Part shown: one piece after another, positions 38,721-52,272 of the stretch
Layout: every line of letters starts with the position of its first letter
Position numbering within the stretch: the stretch's first letter is position 1
DNA from: Auanema rhodensis
Lineage: Eukaryota > Nematoda > Chromadorea > Rhabditida > Rhabditidae
Length of the DNA: 64,000 nucleotides
NCBI GenBank assembly: GCA_964057225.1
Contig: CAXKVF010000086.1
Span: forward strand, 186,001 to 250,000
Direction: 5' to 3'
Notes under the pieces: generated by a model
What the model was told of the DNA's origin: nothing
Seen by the model: only the letters and a program-made list of their open reading frames with translations
Database searches by the model: none
Program-made: the position numbers and the translations under genes

Positions 38721-41700
38721 TGTTTTTGGACTAATATGGACATGGGGAATCTAATTTTGAAAACCGCATCTCTTTATCTTTCACGTGAAGCGAGTTACAT
38801 ACCAAGTGCACATCACGTGTACATTTAATTAGCATAAATTAAAGTTCACGTAAATTTCAAAGTCATGGTTACCATGCACCAATATCAATAAAAATTTGTT
38901 TTTAGACTAATATGGACATGGGGAATCTAATTTTGAAAACCGCATCTCTTTATCTTTCACGTGAAGCGAGTTACATACCAAGTGCACATCACGTATACAT
39001 TTAATTAGCATAAATTAAAGTTCACGTAAATTTCAAAGTCATGGTTACCATGAACCAATATCAATAAAAATTTGTTTTTAGACTAATATGGACATGGGGA
39101 ATCTAATTTTGAAAACCGCATCTCTTTATCTTTCACGTGAAGCGAGTTACATACCAAGTGCACATCACGTGTACATTTAATTAGCATAAATTAAAGTTCA
39201 CGTAAATTTCAAAGTCATGGTTACCATGCACCAATATCAATAAAAATTTGTTTTTAGACTAATATGGACATGGGGAATCTAATTTTGAAAACCGCATCTC
39301 TTCATCTTTCACGTGAAGCGAGTTACATACCAAGTGCACATCACGTGTACATTTAATTAGCATAAATTAAAGTTCACGTAAATTTCAAAGTCATGGTTAC
39401 CATGCACCAATATCAATAAAAATTTGTTTTTAGACTAATATGGACATGGGGAATCTAATTTGGAAAACCGCATCTTTTTATCTTTCACGTGAAGCGAGTT
39501 ACATACCAAGTGCACATCACGTGTACATTTAATTAGCATAAATTAAAGTTCACGTAAATTTCAAAGTCATGGTTACCATGCACCAATATCAATAAAAATT
39601 TGTTTTTAGACTAATATGGACATGGGAAATCTAATTTTGAAAACCGCATCTCTTTATCTTTCACGTGAAGCGAGTTACATACCAAGTGCACATCACGTGT
39701 ACATTTAATTAGCATAAATTAAAGTTCACGTAAATTTCAAAGTCATGGTTACCATGCACCAATATCAATAAAAATTTGTTTTTAGACTAATATGGACATG
39801 GGGAATCTAATTTTGAAAACCGCATCTCTTCATCTTTCACGTGAAGCGAGTTGCATACCAAGTGCACATCACGTGTACATTTAATTAGCATAAATTAAAG
39901 TTCACGTAAATTTCAAAGTCATGGTTACCATGCACCAATATCAATAAAAATTTGTTTTTAGACTAATATGGACATGGGGAATCTAATTTTGAAAACCGCA
40001 TCTCTTTATCTTTCACGTGAAGCGAGTTACATACCAAGTGCACATCACGTGTACATTTAATTAGCATAAATTAAAGTTCACGTAAATTTTAAAGTCATGG
40101 TTACCATGAACCAATATCAATAAAAATTTGTTTTTAGACTAATATGGACATGGGGAATCTAATATTGAAAACCGCATCTCTTTATCTTTCACGTGAAGCG
40201 AGTTACATACCAAGTGCACATCACGTGTACATTTAATTAGCATAAATTAAAGTTCACGTAAATTTCAAAGTCATGGTTACCATGCACCAATATAAATAAA
40301 AATTTGTTTTTAGACTAATATGGACATGGGGAATCTAATTTTGAAAACCGCATCTCTTTATCTTTCACGTGAAGCGAGTTATATACCAAGTGCACATCAC
40401 GTGTACATTTAATTAGCATAAATTAAAGTTCACGTAAATTTCAAAGTCATGGTTACCATGAAGCAATATCAATAAAAATTTGTTTTTAGACTAATATGGA
40501 CATGGGGAATCTAATTTTGAAAACCGCATCTCTTTATCTCTCACGTGAAGCGAGTTACATACCAAGTGCACATCACGTGTACATTTAATTAGCATAAATT
40601 AAAGTTCACGTAAATTTCAAAGTCATGGTTACCATGAACCAATATCAATAAAAATTTGTTTTTAGACTAATATGGACATGGGGAATCTAATTTTGAAAAC
40701 CGCATCTCTTTATCTTTCACGTGAAGCGAGTTACATACCAAGTGCACATCACGTGTACATTTAATTAGCATAAATTAAAGTTCACGTAAATTTCAAAGTC
40801 ATGGTTACCATGCACCAATATCAATAAAAATTTGTTTTTAGACTAATATGGACATGGGGAATCTAATTTTGAAAACCGCATCTCTTTATCTTTCACGTGA
40901 AGCGAGTTACATACCAAGTGCACATCACGTGTACATTTAATTAGCATAAATTAAAGTTCACGTAAATTTCAAAGTCATGGTTACCATGAACCAATATCAA
41001 CAAAAATTTGTTTTTAGACTAATATGGACATGGGGAATCTAATTTTGAAAACCGCATCTCTTTATCTTTCACGTGAAGCGAGTTACATACCAAGTGCACA
41101 TCACGTATACATTTAATTAGCATAAATTAAAGTTCACGTAAATTTCAAAGTCATGGTTACCATGAACCAATATCAATAAAAATTTGTTTTTAGACTAATA
41201 TGGACATGGGGAATCTAATTTTGAAAACCGCATCTCTTTATCTTTCACGTGAAGCGAGTTACATACCAAGTGCACATCACGTGTACATTTAATTAGCATA
41301 AATTAAAGTTCACGTAAATTTCAAAGTCATGGTTACCATGCACCAATATCAATAAAAATTTGTTTTTAGACTAATATGGACATGGGGAATCTAATTTTAA
41401 AAACCGCATCTCTTCATCTTTCACGTGAAGCGAGTTACATACCAAGTGCACATCACGTGTACATTTAATTAGCATAAATTAAAGTTCACGTAAATTTCAA
41501 AGTCATGGTTACCATGCACCAATATCAATAAAAATTTGTTTTTAGACTAATATGGACATGGGGAATCTAATTTTGAAAACCGCATCTCTTTATCTTTCAC
41601 GTGAAGCGAGTTACATACCAAGTGCACATCACGTGTACATTTAATTAGCATAAATTAAAGTTCACGTAAATTTCAAAGTCATGGTTACCATGCACCAATA

Positions 41701-41888
41701 TCAATAAAAATTTGTTTTTAGACTAATATGGACATGGGGAATCTAATTTTGAAAACCGCATCTCTTTATCTTTCACGTGAAGCGAGTTACATACCAAGTG
41801 CACATCACGTGTACATTTAATTAGCATAAATTAAAGTTCACGTAAATTTCAAAGTCATGGTTACCATGAACCAATATCAATAAAAATT

Positions 41889-44800
41889 TGTTTTTAGACT
41901 AATATGGACATGGGGAATCTAATTTTGAAAACCGCATCTCTTTATTTTTCACGTGAAGCGAGTTACATACCAAGTGCACATCACGTGTACATTTAATTAG
42001 CATAAATTAAAGTTCACGTAAATTTCAAAGTCATGGTTACCATGAACCAATATCAATAAAAATTTGTTTTTAGACTAATATGGACATGGGGAATCTAATT
42101 TTGAAAACCGCATCTCTTTATCTTTCACGTGAAGCGAGTTACATACCAAGTGCACATCACGTGTACATTTAATTAGCATAAATTAAAGTTCACGTAAATT
42201 TCAAAGTCATGGTTACCATGCACCAATATCAATAAAAATTTGTTTTTAGACTAATATGGACATGGGGAATCTAATTTTGAAAACCGCATCTCTTCATCTT
42301 TCACGTGAAGCGAGTTACATACCAAGTGCACATCACGTGTACATTTAATTAGCATAAATTAAAGTTCACGTAAATTTCAAAGTCATGGTTACCATTCACC
42401 AATATCAATAAAAATTTGTTTTTAGACTAATATGGACATGGGGAATCTAATTTTGAAAACCGCATCTCTTCATCTTTTACGTGAAGCGAGTTACATACCA
42501 AGTGCACATCACGTGTACATTTAATTAGCATAAATTAAAGTTCACGTAAATTTCAAAGTCATGGTTACCATGAACCAATATCAATAAAAATTTGTTTTTA
42601 GACTAATATGGACATGGGGAATCTAATTTTGAAAACCGCATCTCTTTATCTTTCACGTGAAGCGAGTTATATACCAAGTGCACATCACGTGTACATTTAA
42701 TTAGCATAAATTAAAGTACACGTAAATTTCAAAGTCATGGTTACCATGAACCAATATCAATAAAAATTTGTTTTTAGACTAATATGGACATGGGGAATCT
42801 AATTTTGAAAACCGCATCTCTTTATCTTTCACGTGAAGCGAGTTACATACCAAGTGCACATCACGTGTACATTTAATTAGCATAAATTAAAGTTCACGTA
42901 AATTTCAAAGTCATGGTTACCATGCACCAATATCAATAAAAATTTGTTTTTAGACTAATATGGACATGGGGAATCTAATTTTGAAAACCGCATCTCTTTA
43001 TCTTTCACGTGAAGCGAGTTACATACCAAGTGCACATCACGTGTACATTTAATTAGCATAAATTAAAGTTCACGTAAATTTCAAAGTCATGGTTACCATG
43101 AACCAATATCAATAAAAATTTGTTTTTAGACTAATATGGACATGGGGAATCTAATTTTGAAAACCGCATCTCTTTATCTTTCACGTGAAGCGAGTTACAT
43201 ACCAAGTGCACATCACGTGTACATTTAATTAGCATAAATTAAAGTTCACGTAAATTTCAAAGTCATGGTTACCATGCACCAATATCAATAAAAATTTGTT
43301 TTTAGACTAATATGGACATGGGGAATCTAATTTTGAAAACCGCATCTCTTTATCTTTCACGTGAAGCGAGTTACATACCAAGTGCACATCACGTGTACAT
43401 TTAATTAGCATAAATTAAAGTTCACGTAAATTTCAAAGTCATGGTTACCATGAACCAATATCAATAAAAATTTGTTTTTAGACTAATATGGACATGGGGA
43501 ATCTAATTTTGAAAACCGCATCTCTTTATTTTTCACGTGAAGCGAGTTACATACCAAGTGCACATCACGTGTACATTTAATTAGCATAAATTAAAGTTCA
43601 CGTAAATTTCAAAGTCATGGTTACCATGAACCAATATCAATAAAAATTTGTTTTTAGACTAATATGGACATGGGGAATCTAATTTTGAAAACCGCATCTC
43701 TTTATCTTTCACGTGAAGCGAGTTACATACCAAGTGCACATCACGTGTACATTTAATTAGCATAAATTAAAGTTCACGTAAATTTCAAAGTCATGGTTAC
43801 CATGCACCAATATCAATAAAAATTTGTTTTTAGACTAATATGGACATGGGGAATCTAATTTTGAAAACCGCATCTCTTCATCTTTCACGTGAAGCGAGTT
43901 ACATACCAAGTGCACATCACGTGTACATTTAATTAGCATAAATTAAAGTTCACGTAAATTTCAAAGTCATGGTTACCATTCACCAATATCAATAAAAATT
44001 TGTTTTTAGACTAATATGGACATGGGGAATCTAATTTTGAAAACCGCATCTCTTCATCTTTTACGTGAAGCGAGTTACATACCAAGTGCACATCACGTGT
44101 ACATTTAATTAGCATAAATTAAAGTTCACGTAAATTTCAAAGTCATGGTTACCATGAACCAATATCAATAAAAATTTGTTTTTAGACTAATATGGACATG
44201 GGGAATCTAATTTTGAAAACCGCATCTCTTTATCTTTCACGTGAAGCGAGTTATATACCAAGTGCACATCACGTGTACATTTAATTAGCATAAATTAAAG
44301 TACACGTAAATTTCAAAGTCATGGTTACCATGAACCAATATCAATAAAAATTTGTTTTTAGACTAATATGGACATGGGGAATCTAATTTTGAAAACCGCA
44401 TCTCTTTATCTTTCACGTGAAGCGAGTTACATACCAAGTGCACATCACGTGTACATTTAATTAGCATAAATTAAAGTTCACGTAAATTTCAAAGTCATGG
44501 TTACCATGCACCAATATCAATAAAAATTTGTTTTTAGACTAATATGGACATGGGGAATCTAATTTTGAAAACCGCATCTCTTTATCTTTCACGTGAAGCG
44601 AGTTACATACCAAGTGCACATCACGTGTACATTTAATTAGCATAAATTAAAGTTCACGTAAATTTCAAAGTCATGGTTACCATGAACCAATATCAATAAA
44701 AATTTGTTTTTAGACTAATATGGACATGGGGAATCTAATTTTGAAAACCGCATCTCTTTATCTTTCACGTGAAGCGAGTTACATACCAAGTGCACATCAC

Positions 44801-45056
44801 GTGTACATTTAATTAGCATAAATTAAAGTTCACGTAAATTTCAAAGTCATGGTTACCATGCACCAATATCAATAAAAATTTGTTTTTAGACTAATATGGA
44901 CATGGGGAATCTAATTTTGAAAACCGCATCTCTTTATCTTTCACGTGAAGCGAGTTACATACCAAGTGCACATCACGTGTACATTTAATTAGCATAAATT
45001 AAAGTTCACGTAAATTTCAAAGTCATGGTTACCATGAACCAATATCAATAAAAATT
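41889..45056. repeat. Nine-copy tandem duplication (1,584 bp), zone D
   Basis: Copies 239-247 and 248-256 are adjacent and match. Shared rare changes are c58t (41946, 43530), g156t (42396, 43980), c62t (42478, 44062), c78t (42670, 44254) and t126a (42718, 44302), each pair exactly 1,584 bp apart. The a/c states at position 157 also agree through all nine copies. Confidence 0.93.
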
Positions 45057-47168
45057 TGTTTTTAGACTAATATGGACATGGGGAATCTAATTTTGAAAAC
45101 CGCATCTCTTTATCTTTCACGTGAAGCGAGTTACATACCAAGTGCACATCACGTGTACATTTAATTAGCATAAATTAAAGTTCACGTAAATTTCAAAGTC
45201 ATGGTTACCATGCACCAATATCAATAAAAATTTGTTTTTAGACTAATATGGACATGGGGAATCTAATTTTGAAAACCTCATCTCTTTATCTTTCACGTGA
45301 AGCGAGTTACATACCAAGTGCACATCACGTGTACATTTAATTAGCATAAATTAAAGTTCACGTAAATTTCAAAGTCATGGTTACCATGAACCAATATCAA
45401 TAAAAATTTGTTTTTAGACTAATATGGACATGGGGAATCTAATTTTGAAAACCGCATCTCTTTATCTTTCACGTGAAGCGAGTTACATACCAAGTGCACA
45501 TCACGTGTACATTTAATTAGCATAAATTAAAGTTCACGTAAATTTCAAAGTCATGGTTACCATGAACCAATATCAATAAAAATTTGTTTTTAGACTAATA
45601 TGGACATGGGAAATCTAATTTTGAAAACCGCATCTCTTTATCTTTCACGTGAAGCGAGTTACATACCAAGTGCACATCACGTGTACATTCAATTAGCATA
45701 AATTAAAGTTCACGTAAATTTCAAAGTCATGGTTACCATGAAGCAATATCAATAAAAATTTGTTTTTAGACTAATATGGACATGGGGAATCTAATTTTGA
45801 AAACCGCATCTCTTTATCTTTCACGTGAAGCGAGTTACATACCAAGTGCACATCACGTGTACATTTAATTAGCATAAATTAAAGTTCACGTAAATTTCAA
45901 AGTCATGGTGACCATGCACCAATATCAATAAAAATTTGTTTTTAGACTAATATGGACATGGGGAATCTAATTTTGAAAACCACATCTCTTTATCTTTCAC
46001 GTGAAGCGAGTTACATACCAAGTGCACATCACGTGTACATTTAATTAGCATAAATTAAAGTTCACGTAAATTTCAAAGTCATGGTTACCATGCACCAATA
46101 TCAATAAAAATTTGTTTTTAGACTAATATGGACATGGGGAATCTAATTTTGAAAACCGCATCTCTTTATCTTTCACGTGAAGCGAGTTACATACCAAGTG
46201 CACATCACGTGTACATTTAATTAGCATAAATTAAAGTTCACGTAAATTTCAAAGTCATGGTTACCATGCACCAATATCAATAAAAATTTGTTTTTAGACT
46301 AATATGGACATGGGGAGTCTAATTTTGAAAACCGCATCTCTTTATCTTTCACGTGAAGCGAGTTACATACCAAGTGCACATCACGTGTACATTTAATTAG
46401 CATAAATTAAAGTTCACGTAAATTTCAAAGTCATGGTTACCATGAACCAATATCAATAAAAATTTGTTTTTAGACTAATATGGACATGGGGAATCTAATT
46501 TTGAAAACCGCATCTCTTTATCTTTCACGTGAAGCGAGTTACATACCAAGTGCACATCACGTGTACATTTAATTAGCATAAATTAAAGTTCACGTAAATT
46601 TCAAAGTCATGGTTACCATGCACCAATATCAATAAAAATTTGTTTTTAGACTAATATGGACATGGGGAATCTAATTTTGAAAACCTCATCTCTTTATCTT
46701 TCACGTGAAGCGAGTTACATACCAAGTGCACATCACGTGTACATTTAATTAGCATAAATTAAAGTTCACGTAAATTTCAAAGTCATGGTTACCATGAACC
46801 AATATCAATAAAAATTTGTTTTTAGACTAATATGGACATGGGGAATCTAATTTTGAAAACCGCATCTCTTTATCTTTCACGTGAAGCGAGTTACATACCA
46901 AGTGCACATCACGTGTACATTTAATTAGCATAAATTAAAGTTCACGTAAATTTCAAAGTCATGGTTACCATGAACCAATATCAATAAAAATTTGTTTTTA
47001 GACTAATATGGACATGGGAAATCTAATTTTGAAAACCGCATCTCTTTATCTTTCACGTGAAGCGAGTTACATACCAAGTGCACATCACGTGTACATTCAA
47101 TTAGCATAAATTAAAGTTCACGTAAATTTCAAAGTCATGGTTACCATGAAGCAATATCAATAAAAATT
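44881..47168. repeat. Eight-copy duplication (1,408 bp), zone D
   Basis: Copies 256-260 match copies 264-268. Shared changes are g46t (45278, 46686), and g27a, t106c (45690, 47098) and c159g together in copies 260 and 268. Copies 261 and 269 then differ. t106c also appears alone in the adjacent copy 269. Confidence 0.88.
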
Positions 47169-48576
47169 TGTTTTTAGACTAATATGGACATGGGGAATCT
47201 AATTTTGAAAACCGCATCTCTTCATCTTTCACGTGAAGCGAGTTACATACCAAGTGCACATCACGTGTACATTCAATTAGCATAAATTAAAGTTCACGTA
47301 AATTTCAAAGTCATGGTTACCATGCACCAATATCAATAAAAATTTGTTTTTAGACTAATATGGACATGGGGAATCTAATTTTGAAAACCGCATCTCTTCA
47401 TCTTTCACGTGAAGCGAGTTACATACCAAGTGCACATCACGTGTACATTTAATTAGCATAAATTAAAGTTCACGTAAATTTCAAAGTCATGGTTACCATT
47501 CACCAATATCAATAAAAATTTGTTTTTAGACTAATATGGACATGGGGAATCTAATTTTGAAAACCGCATCTCTTTATCTTTCACGTGAAGCGAGTTACAT
47601 ACCAAGTGCACATCACGTGTACATTTAATTAGCATAAATTAAAGTTCACGTAAATTTCAAAGTCATGGTTACCATGAACCAATATCAATAAAAATTTGTT
47701 TTTAGACTAATATGGACATGGGAAATCTAATTTTGAAAACCGCATCTCTTTATCTTTCACGTGAAGCGAGTTACATACCAAGTGCACATCACGTGTACAT
47801 TTAATTAGCATAAATTAAAGTTCACGTAAATTTCAAAGTCATGGTTACCATGAACCAATATCAATAAAAATTTGTTTTTAGACTAATATGGACATGAGGA
47901 ATCTAATTTTGAAAACCGCATCTCTTTATCTTTCACGTGAAGCGAGTTACATACCAAGTGCACATCACGTGTACATTTAATTAGCATAAATTAAAGTTCA
48001 CGTAAATTTCAAAGTCATGGTTACCATGCACCAATATCAATAAAAATTTGTTTTTAGACTAATATGGACATGGGGAATCTAATTTTGAAAACCGCATCTC
48101 TTTATCTTTCACGTGAAGCGAGTTACATACCAAGTGCACATCACGTGTACATTTAATTAGCATAAATTAAAGTTCACGTAAATTTCAAAGTCATGGTTAC
48201 CATGCACCAATATCAATAAAAATTTGTTTTTAGACTAATATGGACATGGGGAATCTAATTTTGAAAACCGCATCTCTTTATCTTTCACGTGAAGCGAGTT
48301 ACATACCAAGTGCACATCACGTGTACATTTAATTAGCATAAATTAAAGTTCACGTAAATTTCAAAGTCATGGTTACCATGCACCAATATCAATAAAAATT
48401 TGTTTTTAGACTAATATGGACATGGGGAATCTAATTTTGAAAACCGCTTCTCTTTATCTTTCACGTGAAGCGAGTTACATACCAAGTGCACATCACGTGT
48501 ACATTTAATTAGCATAAATTAAAGTTCACGTAAATTTCAAAGTCATGGTTACCATGCACCAATATCAATAAAAATT

Positions 48577-50688
48577 TGTTTTTAGACTAATATGGACATG
48601 GGGAATCTAATTTTGAAAACCGCATCTCTTTATCTTTCACGTGAAGCGAGTTACATACCAAGTGCACATCACGTGTACATTTAATTAGCATAAATTAAAG
48701 TTCACGTAAATTTCAAAGTCATGGTTACCATGAACCAATATCAATAAAAATTTGTTTTTAGACTAATATGGACATGGGGAATCTAATTTTGAAAACCGCA
48801 TCTCTTTATCTTTCACGTGAAGCGAGTTACATACCAAGTGCACATCACGTGTACATTTAATTAGCATAAATTAAAGTTCACGTAAATTTCAAAGTCATGG
48901 TTACCATGCACCAATATCAATAAAAATTTGTTTTTAGACTTATATGGACATGGGGAATCTAATTTTGAAAACCGCATCTCTTTATCTTTCACGTGAAGCG
49001 AGTTACATACCAAGTGCACATCACGTGTACATTTAATTAGCATAAATTAAAGTTCACGTAAATTTCAAAGTCATGGTTACCATGCACCAATATCAATAAA
49101 AATTTGTTTTTAGACTAATATGGACATGGGGAATCTAATTTTGAAAACCGCATCTCTTTATCTTTCACGTGAAGCGAGTTACATACCAAGTGCACATCAC
49201 GTGTACATTTAATTAGCATAAATTAAAGTTCACGTAAATTTCAAAGTCATGGTTACCATGCACCAATATCAATAAAAATTTGTTTTTAGACTAATATGGA
49301 CATGGGGAATCTAATTTTGAAAACCGCATCTCTTTATCTTTCACGTGAAGCGAGTTACATACCAAGTGCACATCACGTGTACATTTAATTAGCATAAATT
49401 AAAGTTCACGTAAATTTCAAAGTCATGGTTACCATGCACCAATATCAATAAAAATTTGTTTTTAGACTAATATGGACATGGGGAATCTAATTTTGAAAAC
49501 CGCATCTCTTTATCTTTCACGTGAAGCGAGTTACATACCAAGTGCACATCACGTGTACATTTAATTAGCATAAATTAAAGTTCACGTAAATTTCAAAGTC
49601 ATGGTTACCATGAACCAATATCAATAAAAATTTGTTTTTAGACTAATATGGACATGGAGAATCTAATTTTGAAAACCGCATCTCTTTATCTTTCACGTGA
49701 AGCGAGTTACATACCAAGTGCACATCACGTGTACATTTAATTAGCATAAATTAAAGTTCACGTAAATTTCAAAGTCATGGTTACCATGAACCAATATCAA
49801 TAAAAATTTGTTTTTAGACTAATATGGACATGGGGAATCTAATTTTGAAAACCGCATCTCTTTATCTTTCACGTGAAGCGAGTTACATACCAAGTGCACA
49901 TCACGTGTACATTTAATTAGCATAAATTAAAGTTCACGTAAATTTCAAAGTCATGGTTACCATGCACCAATATCAATAAAAATTTGTTTTTAGACTTATA
50001 TGGACATGGGGAATCTAATTTTGAAAACCGCATCTCTTTATCTTTCACGTGAAGCGAGTTACATACCAAGTGCACATCACGTGTACATTTAATTAGCATA
50101 AATTAAAGTTCACGTAAATTTCAAAGTCATGGTTACCATGCACCAATATCAATAAAAATTTGTTTTTAGACTAATATGGACATGGGGAATCTAATTTTGA
50201 AAACCGCATCTCTTTATCTTTCACGTGAAGCGAGTTACATACCAAGTGCACATCACGTGTACATTTAATTAGCATAAATTAAAGTTCACGTAAATTTCAA
50301 AGTCATGGTTACCATGCACCAATATCAATAAAAATTTGTTTTTAGACTAATATGGACATGGGGAATCTAATTTTGAAAACCGCATCTCTTTATCTTTCAC
50401 GTGAAGCGAGTTACATACCAAGTGCACATCACGTGTACATTTAATTAGCATAAATTAAAGTTCACGTAAATTTCAAAGTCATGGTTACCATGCACCAATA
50501 TCAATAAAAATTTGTTTTTAGACTAATATGGACATGGGGAATCTAATTTTGAAAACCGCATCTCTTTATCTTTCACGTGAAGCGAGTTACATACCAAGTG
50601 CACATCACGTGTACATTTAATTAGCATAAATTAAAGTTCACGTAAATTTCAAAGTCATGGTTACCATGAACCAATATCAATAAAAATT
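48577..50688. repeat. Six-copy tandem duplication (1,056 bp), zone D
   Basis: Copies 277-282 match copies 283-288, with a13t at 48941 and 49997 and the same a/c states at position 157. g26a at 49658 and 50714 extends the match into copies 283 and 289 before position 157 differs. The a13t change turns a recurrent minus-strand TAG stop into AAG, which creates two identical spurious 60-codon frames (48861-49043 and 49917-50099). Confidence 0.9.
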
Positions 50689-52272
50689 TGTTTTTAGACT
50701 AATATGGACATGGAGAATCTAATTTTGAAAACCGCATCTCTTTATCTTTCACGTGAAGCGAGTTACATACCAAGTGCACATCACGTGTACATTTAATTAG
50801 CATAAATTAAAGTTCACGTAAATTTCAAAGTCATGGTTACCATGCACCAATATCAATAAAAATTTGTTTTTAGACTAATATGGACATGGGGAATCTAATT
50901 TTGAAAACCGCATCTCTTTATCTTTCACGTGAAGCGAGTTACATACCAAGTGCACATCACGTGTACATTTAATTAGCATAAATTAAAGTTCACGTAAATT
51001 TCAAAGTCATGGTTACCATGCACCAATATCAATAAAAATTTGTTTTTAGACTAATATGGACATGGGGAATCTAATTTTGAAAACCGCATCTCTTTATCTT
51101 TCACGTGAAGCGAGTTACATACCAAGTGCACATCACGTGTACATTTAATTAGCATAAATTAAAGTTCACGTAAATTTCAAAGTCATGGTTACCATGCACC
51201 AATATCAATAAAAATTTGTTTTTAGACTAATATGGACATGGGGAATCTAATTTTGAAAACCGCATCTCTTCATCTTTCACGTGAAGCGAGTTACATACCA
51301 AGTGCACATCACGTGTACATTTAATTAGCATAAATTAAAGTTCACGTAAATTTCAAAGTCATGGTTACCATGCACCAATATCAATAAAAATTTGTTTTTA
51401 GACTAATATGGACATGGGGAATCTAATTTTGAAAACCGCATCTCTTCATCTTTTACGTGAAGCGAGTTACATACCAAGTGCACATCACGTGTACATTTAA
51501 TGAGCATAAATTAAAGTTCACGTAAATTTCAAAGTCATGGTTACCATGAACTAATATCAATAAAAATTTGTTTTTAGACTAATATGGACATGGGGAATCT
51601 AATTTTGAAAACCGCATCTCTTTATCTTTCACGTGAAGCGAGTTACATACCAAGTGCACATCACGTGTACATTTAATTAGCATAAATTAAAGTTCACGTA
51701 AATTTCAAAGTCATGGTTACCATGCACCAATATCAATAAAAATTTGTTTTTAAACTAATATGGACATGGGGAATCTAATTTTGAAAACCGCATCTCTTTA
51801 TCTTTCACGTGAAGCGAGTTACATACCAAGTGCACATCACGTGTACATTTAATTAGCATAAATTAAAGTTCACGTAAATTTCAAAGTCATGGTTACCATG
51901 CACCAATATCAATAAAAATTTGTTTTTAGACTAATATGGACATGGGGAATCTAATTTTGAAAACCGCATCTCCTTATCTTTCACGTGAAGCGAGTTACAT
52001 ACCAAGTGCACATCACGTGTACATTTAATTAGCATAAATTAAAGTTCACGTAAATTTCAAAGTCATGGTTACCATGAACCAATATCAATAAAAATTTGTT
52101 TTTAGACTAATATGGAGATGGGGAATCTAATTTTGAAAACCGCATCTCTTTATCTTTCACGTGAAGCGAGTTACATACCAAGTGCTCATCACGTGTACAT
52201 TTAATTAGCATAAATTAAAGTTCACGTAAATTTCAAAGTCATGGTTACCATGAACCAATATCAATAAAAATT

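Larger units (their letters stand above)
33089..39248. repeat. Array zone C (copies 189-223)
   Basis: The zone is defined by c71a (33335, 33863, 35447, 36503, 38087, 38439), a68g (33508, 34212, 35092), a116g (33204 and 33732, three copies apart), t175g and t100a. The a68g change breaks the 10-base TTCACGTGAA palindrome in its last arm. c71a removes a CpG by transversion. The boundaries are approximate because the diagnostic variants are scattered between consensus copies. No gene or unique sequence is present. Confidence 0.7.
39249..51920. repeat. Array zone D (copies 224-295)
   Basis: Markers of this zone are c58t, g156t, c62t, c78t, t126a, t106c, g46t, a13t and the reappearance of t55c. 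They are organised into three clear tandem duplications with offsets of 9 copies (41889-45056), 8 copies (44881-47168) and 6 copies (48577-50688). Zone D contains the only two long open frames in the window, which arise from a13t and are not genes. The rest is consensus-like satellite without insertions. Confidence 0.75.

Noticed and set aside
48861-49043. Minus-strand open reading frame of 60 codons
   Set aside because: It lies wholly in satellite and spans copies 278-279. It exists only because a13t at 48941 changes the TAG stop found on the minus strand of normal copies to AAG. There is no family resemblance and no separate codon signal.
49917-50099. Second, identical 60-codon minus-strand frame
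   Set aside because: It is the six-monomer (1,056 bp) duplicate of the first, with the same a13t change at 49997. Identity reflects satellite duplication, not a conserved protein.
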